DNA from: Hyposmocoma kahamanoa
Taxonomy: Eukaryota > Arthropoda > Insecta > Lepidoptera > Cosmopterigidae
Length of the DNA stretch: 64,000 nucleotides
NCBI RefSeq assembly: GCF_003589595.1
Contig: NW_020653770.1
Location: 4,234,528 to 4,298,527, forward strand
Direction: 5' to 3'
Shown here: in pieces, positions 21,600 through 32,110 of the stretch
How the letters are laid out: the number at the start of each line of letters is the position of its first letter
How positions within the stretch are numbered: position 1 is the stretch's first letter
Translations under genes and position numbers: made by a program
Notes under the pieces: generated by a model
What the model was told of the DNA's origin: nothing
The model's input: the letters and a program-made list of their open reading frames with translations, nothing else
Database searches by the model: none

Positions 21600-22089
21600 A
21601 GTACATTATAAATATTTTATTACATAAATACAATAAACTTGTTATGGACGCGGGGAGTGGGGCACTGATTGCCAGGAGTTCGGATATAAAAGTATTGTGG
21701 TCAGTTGAGGGGACAGGAGAAGAAGATATGATTTAGATCCCTATAAGCTCTGCATGAGGAACAGAAACAATTTTGAGATTACATTTCGCCGGAAACAAAC
21801 ACCGGTGTTGCCCTTTTACGTATCGAAATTTTATCTAAACCAACAGAAAAATATAGAATCATGACGTTACTTAGCACATAGTTCAACGGTCTCTCTCTCA
21901 AATTGATATTCAAACTGCCGCTGTAAACAGACACCAGGCGCCAAGGTGGCAGAGTAATTTACGATCAACCTTCAGAACGATAACCTCAAAACAATGTATA
22001 TGTGAAACATGAGCTAATCTATTGGGAAAATAACATTATTAGCGTAATTCACACATTGTTTCAATTTGTTTTCAACGTATTTGATGCTG

Positions 22090-22510
22090 TTTTAACCGAC
22101 TTTCCAAAAAAGGAAGAGGTTATACGTTCGGCTGTATGTATGTTTTATGCATATTTCCGATTTTTCCGTCAATTGTGGACCGATTTTGAAAATTCTTTTT
22201 TGGTTGAAAGGGTACACTTTCGTAATGTTCCCATTATCACCAAGTCAGAATCTGATGAAGGGATCCCAACGAAATCGAGGAAAATCGTCAAATTTTATTG
22301 GCATGTCAGTGTACTCACCGATTTCTCTATCAATTGCGAGCCGATTTTGAAAATATTTTTTTGTTTGAAAGGGTTGTCACCAACAACTCACCGTCACCAT
22401 GAGAACCAGGAAAAAAGCATAAAATGTACAAAGAAGTCCGTAACAGTCCCATTGTCACGGTCTGATGAGATCCCATGATAATCGACAGAAGTTGATAAAA
22501 AACTTTTGAG
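22090..22510 (+). repeat. AACCGAC-family repeat, diverged subfamily
   Basis: TTTTAACCGACTTTCCAAAA, then repeated blocks like GTCAATTGTGGACCGATTTT and GTTTGAAAGGG. Similar blocks lie at 3310-3530. The 158-codon frame here is a repeat by-product. Confidence 0.5.
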
Positions 22511-22719
22511 GTAGGTTTTTTTCAGTGAAAAAGTTACAATTATTTTAAATGTAAATAATTGATTAAAATTATATGAAATCTCAGAGATTTTAGAGCACAA
22601 AATTCTTTTTTAAAAACAGTTAAAATTAGATCTTGTTCGACTGATCGGCACTTACCCTAACGATGCATAGCTAAAATGGGAGGACGTGCAACCGCTGTGT
22701 AAACTTTTTTCCTATTCAT

Positions 22720-23559
22720 AACATATTATAAGCTCTCTGTGATGTGTTCAGGAACCGCATGATACGACTGGCGAAATGGCGGTAAATAAAAACTTTTCTC
22801 ACGCATGTCACACAACCGTAGTTTTTATTTAATTGGTAGACAAACTAGAGTCGGCCCCAATTATCATATCGTTCGATATCAAGTAACTTGTGAAATTTGT
22901 CAAAATTGTTTGCTATTGATATTTCTAATCTATATTTCAAACTTTAAAACAAACTACAAACTTTACAAACTTTAAAAACAAACTTTAAAATTGACTATTA
23001 TTACTTTTAATTCCACAAAACCATCATAAATACTCGGTCGCTATTGTCAACATGTCTATGAATAAATAAATACATTTGTAATTAAATAAAATATAATAAA
23101 CATTGTACGTTATGACTAACATAATTATGTAATATATAGAATTATTTTACCCTATAGTGTTTAAGTTGTTGACATTTGAATAATTGTACTTTAATTTGAA
23201 TTTTATTTTTTATTTTATTGACTAATTGTAACCATATCATATATAAATATAACATTGTACACCCGACAGGGGTATGAACTGTTGTACTCAAATTACATGT
23301 AACATCTTCTTTACCAGTTCAAACAATAAACGATTCTGATTCTGATTCTGATTCTGATTCATCTCGACTGATATTAAAATAGAGGTCGAATCAAATTGTT
23401 TTGTTTTTCAGAGATGTTCGAAATTTGAATGTGATAATAAAATCGAATGTGTTGTTATCATTAAGCCATTTGTTCTAACAAATAGTATAACTTTATGCTG
23501 GTCGTGATTTGCGGTTTTTAACCCATCATCGAGGGTTTATGACATGTGTGTAGATAAAG
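22720..23559 (-). mobile_element. MITE family TTTATCTACACACA, copy 2, split by a LINE 3' end
   Basis: Both halves (22720-22925 and 23360-23559) align to the copy at 5500-5960. The middle is replaced by a 3'-tail fragment ending in (GATTCT)n. The right terminus ..GTGTGTAGATAAAG is intact; the left terminus has lost its outer bases. Confidence 0.75.
22926..23359 (+). mobile_element. LINE 3'-end fragment with (GATTCT)n tail
   Basis: A non-coding AT-rich 3' UTR-like stretch that includes AACAATAAACGATTCTG and finishes in about five GATTCT repeats, a typical LINE tail. It interrupts the MITE at 22720-23559. Its 5' boundary is uncertain. Confidence 0.5.
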
Positions 23560-24591
23560 TTCGTTTGTGTAATCATCGCGAAAACCTAACTGGATGTAAA
23601 ACCATACGTCACCATTATTTTGTCCCGTTATTCGCTTCACATCAAAATATCAAATTACATTTTTATTGTTTCAAATTCTAAGATGTATCGTATGGTTCGA
23701 CGCTCAGTATCAAGTTTCCAGGTTCTACAAACGATAATGACGTAAACGGAGAGTACTATAAATCATTGTAACTCCTAAAAAGATTAACGGTTTTGTTCGA
23801 ATTATTGTTTTTGTTTACGGTAATTTGGTTCTATTTTCAGCTTTTTTATCAGAAGAGTATGTTAATAAAATCGATTAGTAACTCGCTTACAATCATTCCC
23901 CAGTTGTGGCGGCTTTTCGGTGCAAACTATTTAGGTAGAAATTCGAAAAGAAAAAGAAAATTTGATTTATACATTTTAATATTATATTTACATACATATG
24001 CATTATGTATATTGAATGTATCCACTGCTATTACAATAGTGTTGTAACTGAAAATATGTGAAATTCAAGATTACCTATACTATTCCCGAACGTAAAAACT
24101 GAATAGCTATACGTCAATATAACCGTCTTAAAATATCGTGAAAAACAAATGACAGATGTCTATTTAAATCAAAATGAGACAAACCTTTTGTGAGGTAATT
24201 CTGGACAAAACAGTCCTTACTTAAAAATATGAAATTAGTCTTTCCCTATTATTTTTGTACGAAAAGTAGGAATTTGTTTAGAATTCTGTAATAAATTTTA
24301 ATCTATACACAAATTTTAATAATATTTCACGCAAAGTGAGTAATTCGTTTTTCATCGATTCTGAAAAAATACACTTTTTGGGTTAATACACTACTGCATT
24401 AACAGTGCGATCTGTGTACTGAACTTATGTGTATCAAAATTAAATTTAATCCGTCACGAGTCCTAGAGATACGCGATGTCCCTAATGATTTTGGTATTTT
24501 GTTTTATAATTTTTTGTCAATTTTTATAACATATTTTAATTTTTTATAACGTTTTAAAAAATTTTATAAATTTATTTATGAATCGAGTTCT
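23560..24591. other. AT-rich intron 1 segment, one shared block
   Basis: 24340-24410 (CGTTTTTCATCGATTCTG.., ..CATTAACAGTGCGA) is similar to 31180-31255. No exon recognised. Confidence 0.45.
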
Positions 24592-24895
24592 TAGGTTTTC
24601 GCGATTGTTACACATAGGAAATGAAACTATTTTTCCGGATTTAAATCGCGTATATTTGTTTTTTCAAACAAACAGTTATGTCTAATATTAATGCAAACCA
24701 CCCTACTTTTTCACTATAGTTGCAATAGTTATTAATTAATACCTTATTTTTAATTTTACAAAGAAAACATTCCAATTTACGCTACATTAAGTTTTACAAA
24801 TTATTTTATTAAATGAATTTTTATTAAGTTTAATTTATTATTAATTATTAATAGAAATTAGAATAAACTAAAACATATTAATTAGTACTGCAGTC

Positions 24896-25105
24896 TTATG
24901 TCTGTTTGGGATTTTTCATTAGAGGAAATACTGGATCCCAAACCGGTGGTACGGAGAAACCATCTTCCCTGTTGAAATTAGGATGTTTTTTAATTTCAAT
25001 GGCCTCTCGCAGCATCCTGGGTAGATAACGGACTTCTTTTGCAAGGACCTGGGGTTTGTCAAACTTCATTGAATATGTAGGTTTATCCATGACAGGCTCG
25101 CAGAC
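24896..25105 (-). pseudogene. Penelope-like element, C-terminal fragment
   Basis: The minus strand reads C-E-P-V-M-D-K, then MKFDKPQVLAKEVRYLPRML and REAIEIKKHPNFNREDGF, then a W-x-P-V. This is the segment around the GIY-YIG domain of Penelope-like retroelements in insects (linker, REAIEI.K, N.N.......W.P). The RT domain is absent. An AT-rich piece at 24592-24655 (AGGTTTTCGCGATTGTTACA.., ..CCGGATTTAAATCGCGTAT) also occurs near 41937-42002 and 50636-50675 and may be part of the same element's terminal repeat. Confidence 0.6.
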
Positions 25106-25199
25106 TGCAGACTTGTTTACGCGACGGAATCAAAATGGTTGATGAAAACACAGCTGCTCGTTAGAGACACCGTGTGTATCTAAGACGCTATATTAGTAC

Positions 25200-25680
25200 C
25201 ATCGAGTATATAACCAGAAATAGAGACGAAATAAGGGCCATATATTCCTGGTAAAACATTAGCGATACAGCTCTTATAAATATCAACTCTCGTTTGCACT
25301 GAAATATAGATAGGCCAACTACTGACCTGTGTGTACGTCTCTGTATATTCTGTATTTATTGTAATAAAGATAAAGCCGTGCTGTTCCATTCGGTGGTGTG
25401 GGAAAAACAGCAAAACATCTAATTACAAAACAAACGGAATCACATTTCATCGGTAATTAAATATTAAATATGTAGTTTTGCAATTTTCGTCCATTATAGC
25501 AAGGCTCAAGTGAACTGGTCGATTGAAGTTAAACAGTTGACGACACTCATTGACGACACCCGTCGATTGTTTTGAACTCAGGCTAGCCAAACGGAGCGCA
25601 GTTGTCACAGTAATGATACGGCAGAATAGTTTTCAAACAAATTAAATGACATTTCGTCTCTATTTCTGGTTATATACTTG
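25200..25680 (-). mobile_element. hAT-like MITE, family CATCGAG, copy 3, at the putative exon 1 donor
   Basis: Starts CATCGAGTATATAACC; the right end is TATATACTTG. It is flanked by an exact 8-bp duplication ATTAGTAC (25192-25199 and 25681-25688), with about 3 bp of the right terminus lost. The right duplication covers positions +5 to +12 of the proposed exon 1 splice donor. Its interior closely matches the copy at 26624. Confidence 0.85.
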
Positions 25681-25692
25681 ATTAGTACTTAC

Positions 25693-25706
25693 ATCATTTG
25701 GGACAT
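25693..25706 (-). CDS. Candidate first coding exon (start codon) of the TINAG-like gene
   Basis: On the minus strand an ATG at 25706 opens a 14-nt coding stretch (M-S-Q-M plus two bases AT) that ends at a good donor, GTAAGT. It stops two bases into a codon. Exon 2 starts with the single base that completes it (AT+A, Ile). The join gives M-S-Q-M-I followed by the hydrophobic run that opens exon 2, a convincing secretory signal peptide. The bases to the right (to about 25825) are single-copy in this window and would be 5' UTR and promoter; they include a CACGTG E-box. Seen: ATG, donor, phase. Inferred: that this is the true first exon, 8.7 kb from exon 2. Any other upstream ATG exon ending in the same phase would also fit, so confidence is moderate. 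A MITE begins at intron position +13. Confidence 0.42.
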
Positions 25707-25827
25707 CGTTGTCTCTAGAACACGTGACGGGTTTACCAGTTCAATACCCTTACGAGACAATTGGTTCTTTTATCAATTACATGATCTGAAGCTAGGAAAT
25801 GCCAAACAAAGAGATTAATAATGAACT

Positions 25828-26016
25828 GCCTCTGTGGCCGAACGGTTACCACGCTTTACTGTCACGCAGAAGTCCCAGGTTCGATTCCCTTGCCGAAAGA
25901 AAGATGTAATTATTTCTCTCGCGAGATTGAGCGTAATTTGTCGTAATGTTTGTGTGTGTCGATAACACCCGCGATACAGGGTTTCTCTAGTGCGGGGCTA
26001 TTGGTATGTGCGTCAT
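25828..26016 (+). mobile_element. S2 tRNA-like SINE (plus)
   Basis: GCCTCTGTGGCCGAACGGTT, box B GGTTCGATTCCC, body to GTGCGGGGCTAT. It lies just beyond the single-copy stretch upstream of the putative exon 1. Confidence 0.85.
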
Positions 26017-26477
26017 ATTTTATCAATGGAATCCATTCGTTTATAAATACTTATGTATTACAAGCATATTCTATGTATATATTTTGTTTGTACTTCGTAT
26101 ATAATATGTTTTACGAAGTTGTAAAGCTCCATAAAACAGAGTTTGTCCAGGGAACTGCCATCTTACCTATTTCTGCCGCCAAGCATTAATGGGCACTTAC
26201 CCAAGCATTACGGTAATTAAGGTACTACGGTCAAACACGACACCGCCGCAAAATTGTCTTCTTATCGGTATTCTATATGATATATGGTAACCTATCACAA
26301 ACTCGAATTAATTTTTTCCGAAATAACGTTTGTTCGAATTTTCATTACCCCGAAAACCGAATTATAACGAAACCGTTGTTCTTTCTGGATATGTTGGATG
26401 TTTATCGCAAATACACGATTAGGTTAGGTTAAGTTAAATCACCTGGTGAAATGCATTCAAATAATCATGGATGGAGC

Positions 26478-27230
26478 TGACATATATAGTAAAGGATGCC
26501 GAAATATAAGCAGTACCTACAATACGTGTAGGAGGCCGAAATACAAGCGGTACGCACTATTCTAAAATATAAAAAGTAGGTACCACTTATACTTCGGCAT
26601 CCTTCACTTTGTGAAGGATGTCGGTGTCGTCAACTGTTTCACTTCAATCGACCAGTTCACTTGAGCCTTGCTATAATGGACGAAAATTGCAAAACTACAT
26701 ATTTAATATTTAATTACCGATGAAATGTGATTCCGTTTGTTTTGTAATTAGATGTTTTGCTGTTTTTCCCACACCACCGAATGGAACAGCACGGCTTTAT
26801 CTTTATTACAATAAATACAGAATATACAGAGACGTACACACAGGTCGGTAGTTGGCCTATCTATATTTCAGTGCAAACGAGAGTTGATATTTATAAGAGC
26901 TGTATCGCTAATGTTTTACCAGGAATATATGGCCCTTATTTCGTCTCTATTTCTGGTTATATACTCGACAAATATAGTAAAGGATGCCGAAATATAAGCA
27001 GTACCTACAATACGTGTAGGAGGCCGAAATACAAGCGGTACGCACTATCTAAAATATAAAAGTGAAGGATGCCGAAGTATAAGTGGTACCTACTTTTTAT
27101 ATGTGAAGGATGCCGAAGTGCAAGCGGTACTCAATAAGTGAAGGATGCCGAAACACAAGCGGTACTCACAATACACGTAGGACCCAGAAATACAAGCGGT
27201 ACTCACTGTTCTAAAATACGACGTACGTGT
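26478..27230 (+). repeat. Array of a ~20-bp core (GCCGAAATACAAGCGGTAC), about nine units
   Basis: The core or close variants occur near 26491, 26531, 26578 (inverted), 26985, 27024, 27070, 27113, 27148 and 27187, about 35-40 bp apart. Most are preceded by GTGAAGGAT or by GTAGGAG. A block of about 85 bp is repeated on both sides of the CATCGAG MITE. CATCCTTCAC-TTT-GTGAAGGATG (26598-26620) is a perfect small hairpin at the inversion point. Confidence 0.8.
26624..26968 (+). mobile_element. hAT-like MITE, family CATCGAG, copy 4 (left-truncated)
   Basis: Nearly identical to part of copy 3 in inverted orientation and retains the right terminus (..GGTTATATACTCGAC). About 190 bp of the left end is missing. 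It is embedded in an array of GCCGAAATACAAGCGGTAC-type units, which is itself inside a GGTAACC MITE. Confidence 0.8.
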
Positions 27231-27394
27231 ATATAGGCGACTTTGTTTAGGTTTAAAAGAAAAAAACGTTTTCCTCTCAAAATTACTTTCGAGGTTATGA
27301 AAGTTCGAGCCAACGTTATTTCTGGAAAATGTCATTTCGGACTTCTGATAGGTAACCAGGATACATCAAGGAGAAAATACGATGTAATTGCACG

Positions 27395-27510
27395 ATTGAA
27401 TTTCGCCTTCTCCTTTCCATCGTCGGGGGATTAGACGTAGGCTGGGGTTCCACCTCTATGTTGTGGATATTCCAGCAATGTGCACGCGTTACGCTTCCAC
27501 ATTTAAATGG
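27395..27510 (+). pseudogene. LINE C-terminal fragment (plus strand), frame-broken
   Basis: Nucleotides here, including GCTTCCACATTTAAATGG, align to the complement of 58467-58590, the RRTFGLHVYVVDIP...TSTFMW region of the same LINE. Stops interrupt the plus-strand frame. Confidence 0.5.
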
Positions 27511-27526
27511 CAAATGGTTTTTTTGT

Positions 27527-27769
27527 TCAATATTAAGTGACGGGACGAACAAGGGAAGAACACTAAAGGTAAGCTACACGCCTGTCCATAACAGTTGCAG
27601 TGCCACTCAGAGCTTTAAATCGCAAAGACCGGAGAGGCTCTGCCACTGCACCCGTCACCCTGAGACATAAATTGGGAAGTCCAAAATGCCTGTAATTTCA
27701 CCAGCACTCTTACCGTCAAAACCCGAACACAGTAATGCTGATATTTCTGCTTGGCGGCAGAAATAGGTA
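27527..27769 (+). repeat. R4 repeat
   Basis: TTAAGTGACGGGACGAACAA to GCTTGGCGGCAGAAATAGG. Confidence 0.75.
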
Positions 27770-27989
27770 TAGAGTGGGATTCCCTGCCTGCAGACTTGTT
27801 TCCTACAAGCTCAATGGTCGACCTCCGTCAGGTGAGATGGAGGTAATATGCGCATTATTTTTTTTTATTAAAAAAATAGAAGCTGTACGTAACTTGGCAG
27901 CCATTTTTAGATATGACGTCATTGGATCGTCTCTTGTCATTTCACACTCTGGTACTAAGTGTCAAATGATGAAACATTAAATACGAAGA

Positions 27990-28620
27990 ACATACTTGCT
28001 AACAATGTAAGGTTTGACTAAAACATTATACTATTTTCTGAATTCCAAGCTCTGAACAAATTCGTCTTAAACGTAAATTGACAAGTACATTGTTAACATA
28101 TTTCTTTTTAGCACATATCCACAATTTTCATATCGCTACAGCAATTAAAAGTATACCTTATATTTAACGTTAATGTATAATTATATTGAACCTAAACAAT
28201 AAATTATTAATACATTTACTTAGGTAGTACTGATTTTTACATGCATTACATTCCGAAACAAGAATTAACTATATTTTTAGTGATTTAAAATATTAAAGAA
28301 ATCATTAATTTTTAAATAAAATTTTATGTATGGAATTAGGTTACGGAAGTTACTAATATTTTTTTTTTGATTCGTCCATAACCGAACGTTCGAAAATTGA
28401 CTTTAGCTGAATCGTTTATTACGTCAATAAAATTATATCATTCGTTCATTCCATTATTAAACAAAATTTCATTTTATATTTATCATATTCTTATATTCTG
28501 TTCTTTTTTATAATTCTGTTTTTTTAGAGGCTAAACTTTTCATATGTAAATCACATGTCTGGGACTTCACGATTCTGGGAGCCTCCTCTCGCAGCACGAA
28601 ATCCTTAGATACGGCCCTTT
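27990..28620. other. AT-rich stretch, nothing recognised
   Basis: Very AT-rich, no family match, no supported frame. Confidence 0.5.
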
Positions 28621-28650
28621 TCCCACTTAGATGACTTACGGAACTTTAAC

Positions 28651-28865
28651 TGCTTCCGTGGCGTGGCCAAACGGCTACCATGCTGGACTGTCACACAGAG
28701 GTCCCGGGTTCGATTCCCGGGCCGGGAGAAATATTTGTATGGCCCATTCTTATTTCTCTCGTGAGTTTAGGTGCAATTTGTGGTTGTCTATCTATGTGTG
28801 TCCATGGCACCTGCGTTACAAGATTTTCCTAGTGCGAGGCTATGAGTGTGTACATTATTATTGCA
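28651..28865 (+). mobile_element. S2 tRNA-like SINE (plus)
   Basis: TGCTTCCGTGGCGTGGCCAA, box B GGGTTCGATTCCCGGG, body to GTGCGAGGCTATGAG and a short (TTA)n tail. The 107-codon frame over it is a by-product. Confidence 0.85.
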
Positions 28866-28954
28866 TACTATTACAAAACTGCTCTCGAAGTCTGTCAACG
28901 AAAAGACGGTCGAAACTCAAATCTGTAGGTCATCACGCTGTTTTACTGACATGA

Positions 28955-29103
28955 TATTAATTTTTTTTTGTGAAATTACTCCACTAGATCAAAGATCCAA
29001 CATTAAGACAAATTCCTTCGATGCGGCTGGACTCGAACCAACTTCTTTAAGTAATCAGTGCTAGACACTCTGCCAACTAAGCCACGGAACGAACCAGCAG
29101 CTT
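28955..29103 (-). mobile_element. S1 tRNA-like SINE (minus)
   Basis: Tail TTTTTGTGAAATTACTCCAC, box B complement GGACTCGAACC, box A complement CCAACTAAGCCA. Truncated before the head. Confidence 0.8.
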
Positions 29104-29480
29104 TTAACTTTATTTTCTTAATTTCTCACATATTGAAGGCATAACTTATTTTCTATTTACAAAGGTGCACTAAATTTATAATCGCAAGGTTAATGGACTT
29201 TTATGCAATATTAATGGGTATAAGTAATCAAACCTCCTTATAAACATTATAAGATTAAAACTGGCACTCATTAATAAAATTATAATGAAGATTGATGGTA
29301 AACAGAAGCGAGAATCGATTAAGCTTATCGATATGATCGACGTAGTTGAATCGATTTGGTAAATGCATCGTTTGAATGCAGACTCTTAGGTGCGATTAAT
29401 CATAATTTATACTTGATGCAGTAAGCAGGGCTGGCACTTGAAAACTTTCAATATAAATTTTTAGTGAGAGTAGAGCTTTT

Positions 29481-29680
29481 AGATGGCGCTACAGCTAAAA
29501 AATCGTTGAAAATCCAAATCCAAAGATACGACGCAAGCACATAGAAAAATTCGTGAGGTCCGCTGGTTCGTTCCGTGCTTAGTTGGTATAGCGTCTGGCA
29601 CGGTATGCTAGAAGACGTCGGTTCGAATCTACAGGATCAAAGAACTGAGTGTTCGATCTTCGTATTAATAATTGTAATAG
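29481..29680 (+). mobile_element. S1 tRNA-like SINE (plus)
   Basis: AGATGGCGCTACAGCTAAAA head, box A (TGCTTAGTTGG) and box B (GGTTCGAATCT), ending at ATTAATAATTGTAATAG. Confidence 0.82.
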
Positions 29681-29700
29681 CATTATTTCAATTTTTTTAG

Positions 29701-29838
29701 AACATCAAGTGACGAGGCGAATAAGTCGTGCGCCTGGTGGTAAGCGACACGCCTATCCATAACAGTTGGACAGTTTTAAGGCTTATACCTTCAGGCGCAC
29801 GACTTGTTCGTCCCGTCCCTTGATATTATAAAAAAAAA
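29701..29838. repeat. R4 5' parts as an inverted pair
   Basis: Plus 29701-29768 (CAAGTGACGAGGCGAATAAG..) and minus 29790-29838 (GGCGCACGACTTGTTCGTCC..) form a head-to-head pair directly after an S1 copy. Confidence 0.6.
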
Positions 29839-30389
29839 ATCGTTCACCTAATGTAAACGATTACATTCGATCTTCGTATTAATAAATATAAATAATATAA
29901 TTGAATATCAATTCAATAAAAAAATTATGCTATTATAGATTAGTGCCGTATTTATTTCTGCTGCTACTGGGAATCAAATCCGAGTCGCTTATAATAGGTG
30001 CCACTTAGAAACATTACGGACACAAAACTCTACGTCTTAGAAAATACGTTTCAAAATTATTCAACTAAATAAAACGTAGAATAAGATATTGATTTGGATT
30101 AGATAGTATAGTATAGTATTAAAAATATTCCTTATTCGTAAATGCTATTATAATTTAAAAGAATTTTTCGACGATTTGCTACAATGACTTTACATTTAAA
30201 ATAATTAATTAAAGATTCTAATTACCTATAATGTTTAATTGACATATGTTATTTAGTACAATTAGAAAGATGTTTATCGTTTGACGATTTGATAAAATGA
30301 TTATTTAGTTCTAATATTTTATTTATAACTCATAACGTATAAATTGTTTGTTGTTTAATTGTATATAAATTAATTAAATTGCTGTATTA

Positions 30390-30500
30390 ATAATGTCAAT
30401 GTGAGACTGTCTTCCACAGTTGCTGTGCCCTTGCAGGGCGTCACATATTAACTGCCCTATATTGTAAGTACTACCTGTAAGCTTCATGTGTGATATGCAA

Positions 30501-30531
<31 letters not shown>

Positions 30532-30532
30532 G
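30390..30532 (+). mobile_element. LINE 3' tail with (AAAT)n microsatellite
   Basis: TGCCCTTGCAGGGCGTCACA followed by a short UTR and about eight AAAT units (30497-30531), typical of a CR1/jockey-type LINE tail. No coding sequence. Confidence 0.5.
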
Positions 30533-30744
30533 TATAGGTGAGAGCTATTACAGCAAGTAGGGTTAAACATTCCACTATAGGAGATCCGTGATCGGCCGCG
30601 ATACGTGGCAAAATATTCTATGACACTACAAAAGTATTCTATAAATTTGTATAGACTCTACAATTGTATAGACTTAGTATTAAATGTAAGAGGTTTATTA
30701 ATGTTTTATATTTAATAAAAAAAAATTGTTGTAATTTTCCTTTT

Positions 30745-30990
30745 TCGACTATCTTCAAAAAAGGAGCAGGTTCTCAATTTGTCTGTATTTATTTGTGTGT
30801 GTATGTTACAACACGATTGCCCTAACATTTGTAAACCGATTTCGATTATTGTTTCTTTGTTAGAAAGTGGTAATTCTATTCAAATTTGAAGAAAGTGTTC
30901 AACTTCTAAGGGTGGCAATATTATTGGATGAATCCGTTTATAGAATTTCACCCACTTTCAAAAAATTCAATATTATATCATTACTAAAAA
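30745..30990 (+). repeat. AACCGAC-family repeat, diverged
   Basis: CTTCAAAAAAGGAGCAGGTT to CACTTTCAAAAAATTCAA in plus orientation. Confidence 0.5.
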
Positions 30991-31255
30991 TAAAATTTGA
31001 TTCTGTTCACGTCAATAAAACGGCCGTTAGAATATTGTGAGAAATAATTAAAAAATATCTACGTAACTCCTAATGAGTCACACTTTATGTGATCTAGTTC
31101 TAGCCAAATTAGTCCATATCCAAAAATATTTTTTTTAGTCAGTTTTTCTATTTGATTTTTAAGTATATTATCACGGGAAGTGAGTAACTCGTTTTTCATC
31201 GTTTCTGACAAAATACACTTGTTGAGTTAATACATTATTGTATTAACAGTGCGAA

Positions 31256-31492
31256 ATGGTTTAGGTATTCACTATTATATAACAGCCTTATAAAAAATAT
31301 AATATATACCTAAGGATATTGTCTAAAAGGTATGATAATTTCTTATACGAAAGCATATTCTTCACCCGATCATACAAAAACCTGAAAATGGAAGTCCAAA
31401 ACGAATAAAATATCTAACGTTGCACATAATTTTATATGTAGGATTTTTTAAGCACTACAGAGAACCTGTTAAATTTTGGTTTTCAACTGGCG
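31256..31492 (+). repeat. Dispersed ~235-bp repeat, copy 1
   Basis: Shares CTAAGGATATTGTCTAA and ACTACAGAGAACCTG with AATTTTGGTTTTCAACT at the end with 53522-53775. Unclassified, non-coding. Confidence 0.6.
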
Positions 31493-31536
31493 CCCTATAT
31501 TTATTACATTCCAAAATTAGCAAATTGCCCCATTTT

Positions 31537-31806
31537 AGTAGCAGTGGAGCTCCTTGTGAAAGAGTTCGTCCAGGGTAGTACTCCAAACAGTAATTTCAGC
31601 ATTACTGTGTCGCGGTTTTGAAGGGTAAGGGTGCTGGTGAAATTACAGGCACATGGGACTTGTCAACTTATGTCTCAGGGTGACGGGCGCAGTGGCAGTG
31701 CAGATCTTTGCGATTTAAAGCTCTCATTGGCACTGCAACAGTTGTGGACAGGTGCTTGGCTTACCATCAGGCGACTTGTTTGTCCCGTCACTTGATATTA
31801 TAAAAA
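31537..31806 (-). repeat. R4 repeat (minus)
   Basis: AGTAGCAGTGGAGCTCCTTG to GTCCCGTCACTTGATATTAT, essentially full length. Confidence 0.78.
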
Positions 31807-32110
31807 AAATTAAAAATCGCCATCACGCGCTTGTCGACATTGGATCTGTGTCAAATTTTGTACGCCTGTATTTGTTTTATTCATATTAATAAGTAATAAC
31901 GCGCGGATTGCGGAACGCGATCCTAAAATCTAGGCTCGCATGAAATACCCCGCCTTAACACGACAGTCGTCTGCACGAGGTCATGAGTCATTATTGTGTA
32001 GATACGGTCATCAGAGAAAACATGGTCGCACCTTTTTGTTACTCACTTTACATCCCGTGGGTGTGTACAGTAAGCAATCAATTAGTAAGGCGCAAAATAG
32101 CTTTAAACTG

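Larger units (their letters stand above)
20310..21868. mobile_element. Composite element bounded by near-perfect long inverted repeats
   Basis: 20319-20377 and 21803-21861 are inverted copies of the same 59-bp sequence with about one mismatch; imperfect similarity extends about 10 bp further out. The core reads TTCTGTTGGTTTAGATA and then ACGTAAAAGGGCAACACCG. The interior holds a CATCGAG MITE (20432-20954), an S2 SINE (21148-21364) and a short hairpin element (21470-21599). No transposase is visible, so it is a non-autonomous DNA transposon enlarged by later insertions, or an inverted duplication. Confidence 0.65.
26286..27357 (+). mobile_element. hAT-like MITE, family GGTAACC, copy swollen by nested insertions
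   Basis: The left 26286-26470 and right 27240-27357 segments align to the two halves of the intact copy at 46344. The flanking 8-mers TGATATAT and GGATACAT match at 6 of 8 positions. Between them lie a minisatellite-like array and a truncated CATCGAG MITE. The order of events inferred from nesting is GGTAACC element first, array next, CATCGAG element last. Confidence 0.8.

Noticed and set aside
22002..22478. 158-codon plus-strand open frame
   Set aside because: Runs through a diverged AACCGAC-family repeat; the protein repeats itself because the DNA does.
26478..27230. CRISPR-like array (short repeats about 38 bp apart)
   Set aside because: Insect DNA; units vary, spacers are themselves repeated, one unit is inverted and no cas genes are present.
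28631..28954. 107-codon plus-strand frame
   Set aside because: Covers an S2 SINE; no independent coding signal.
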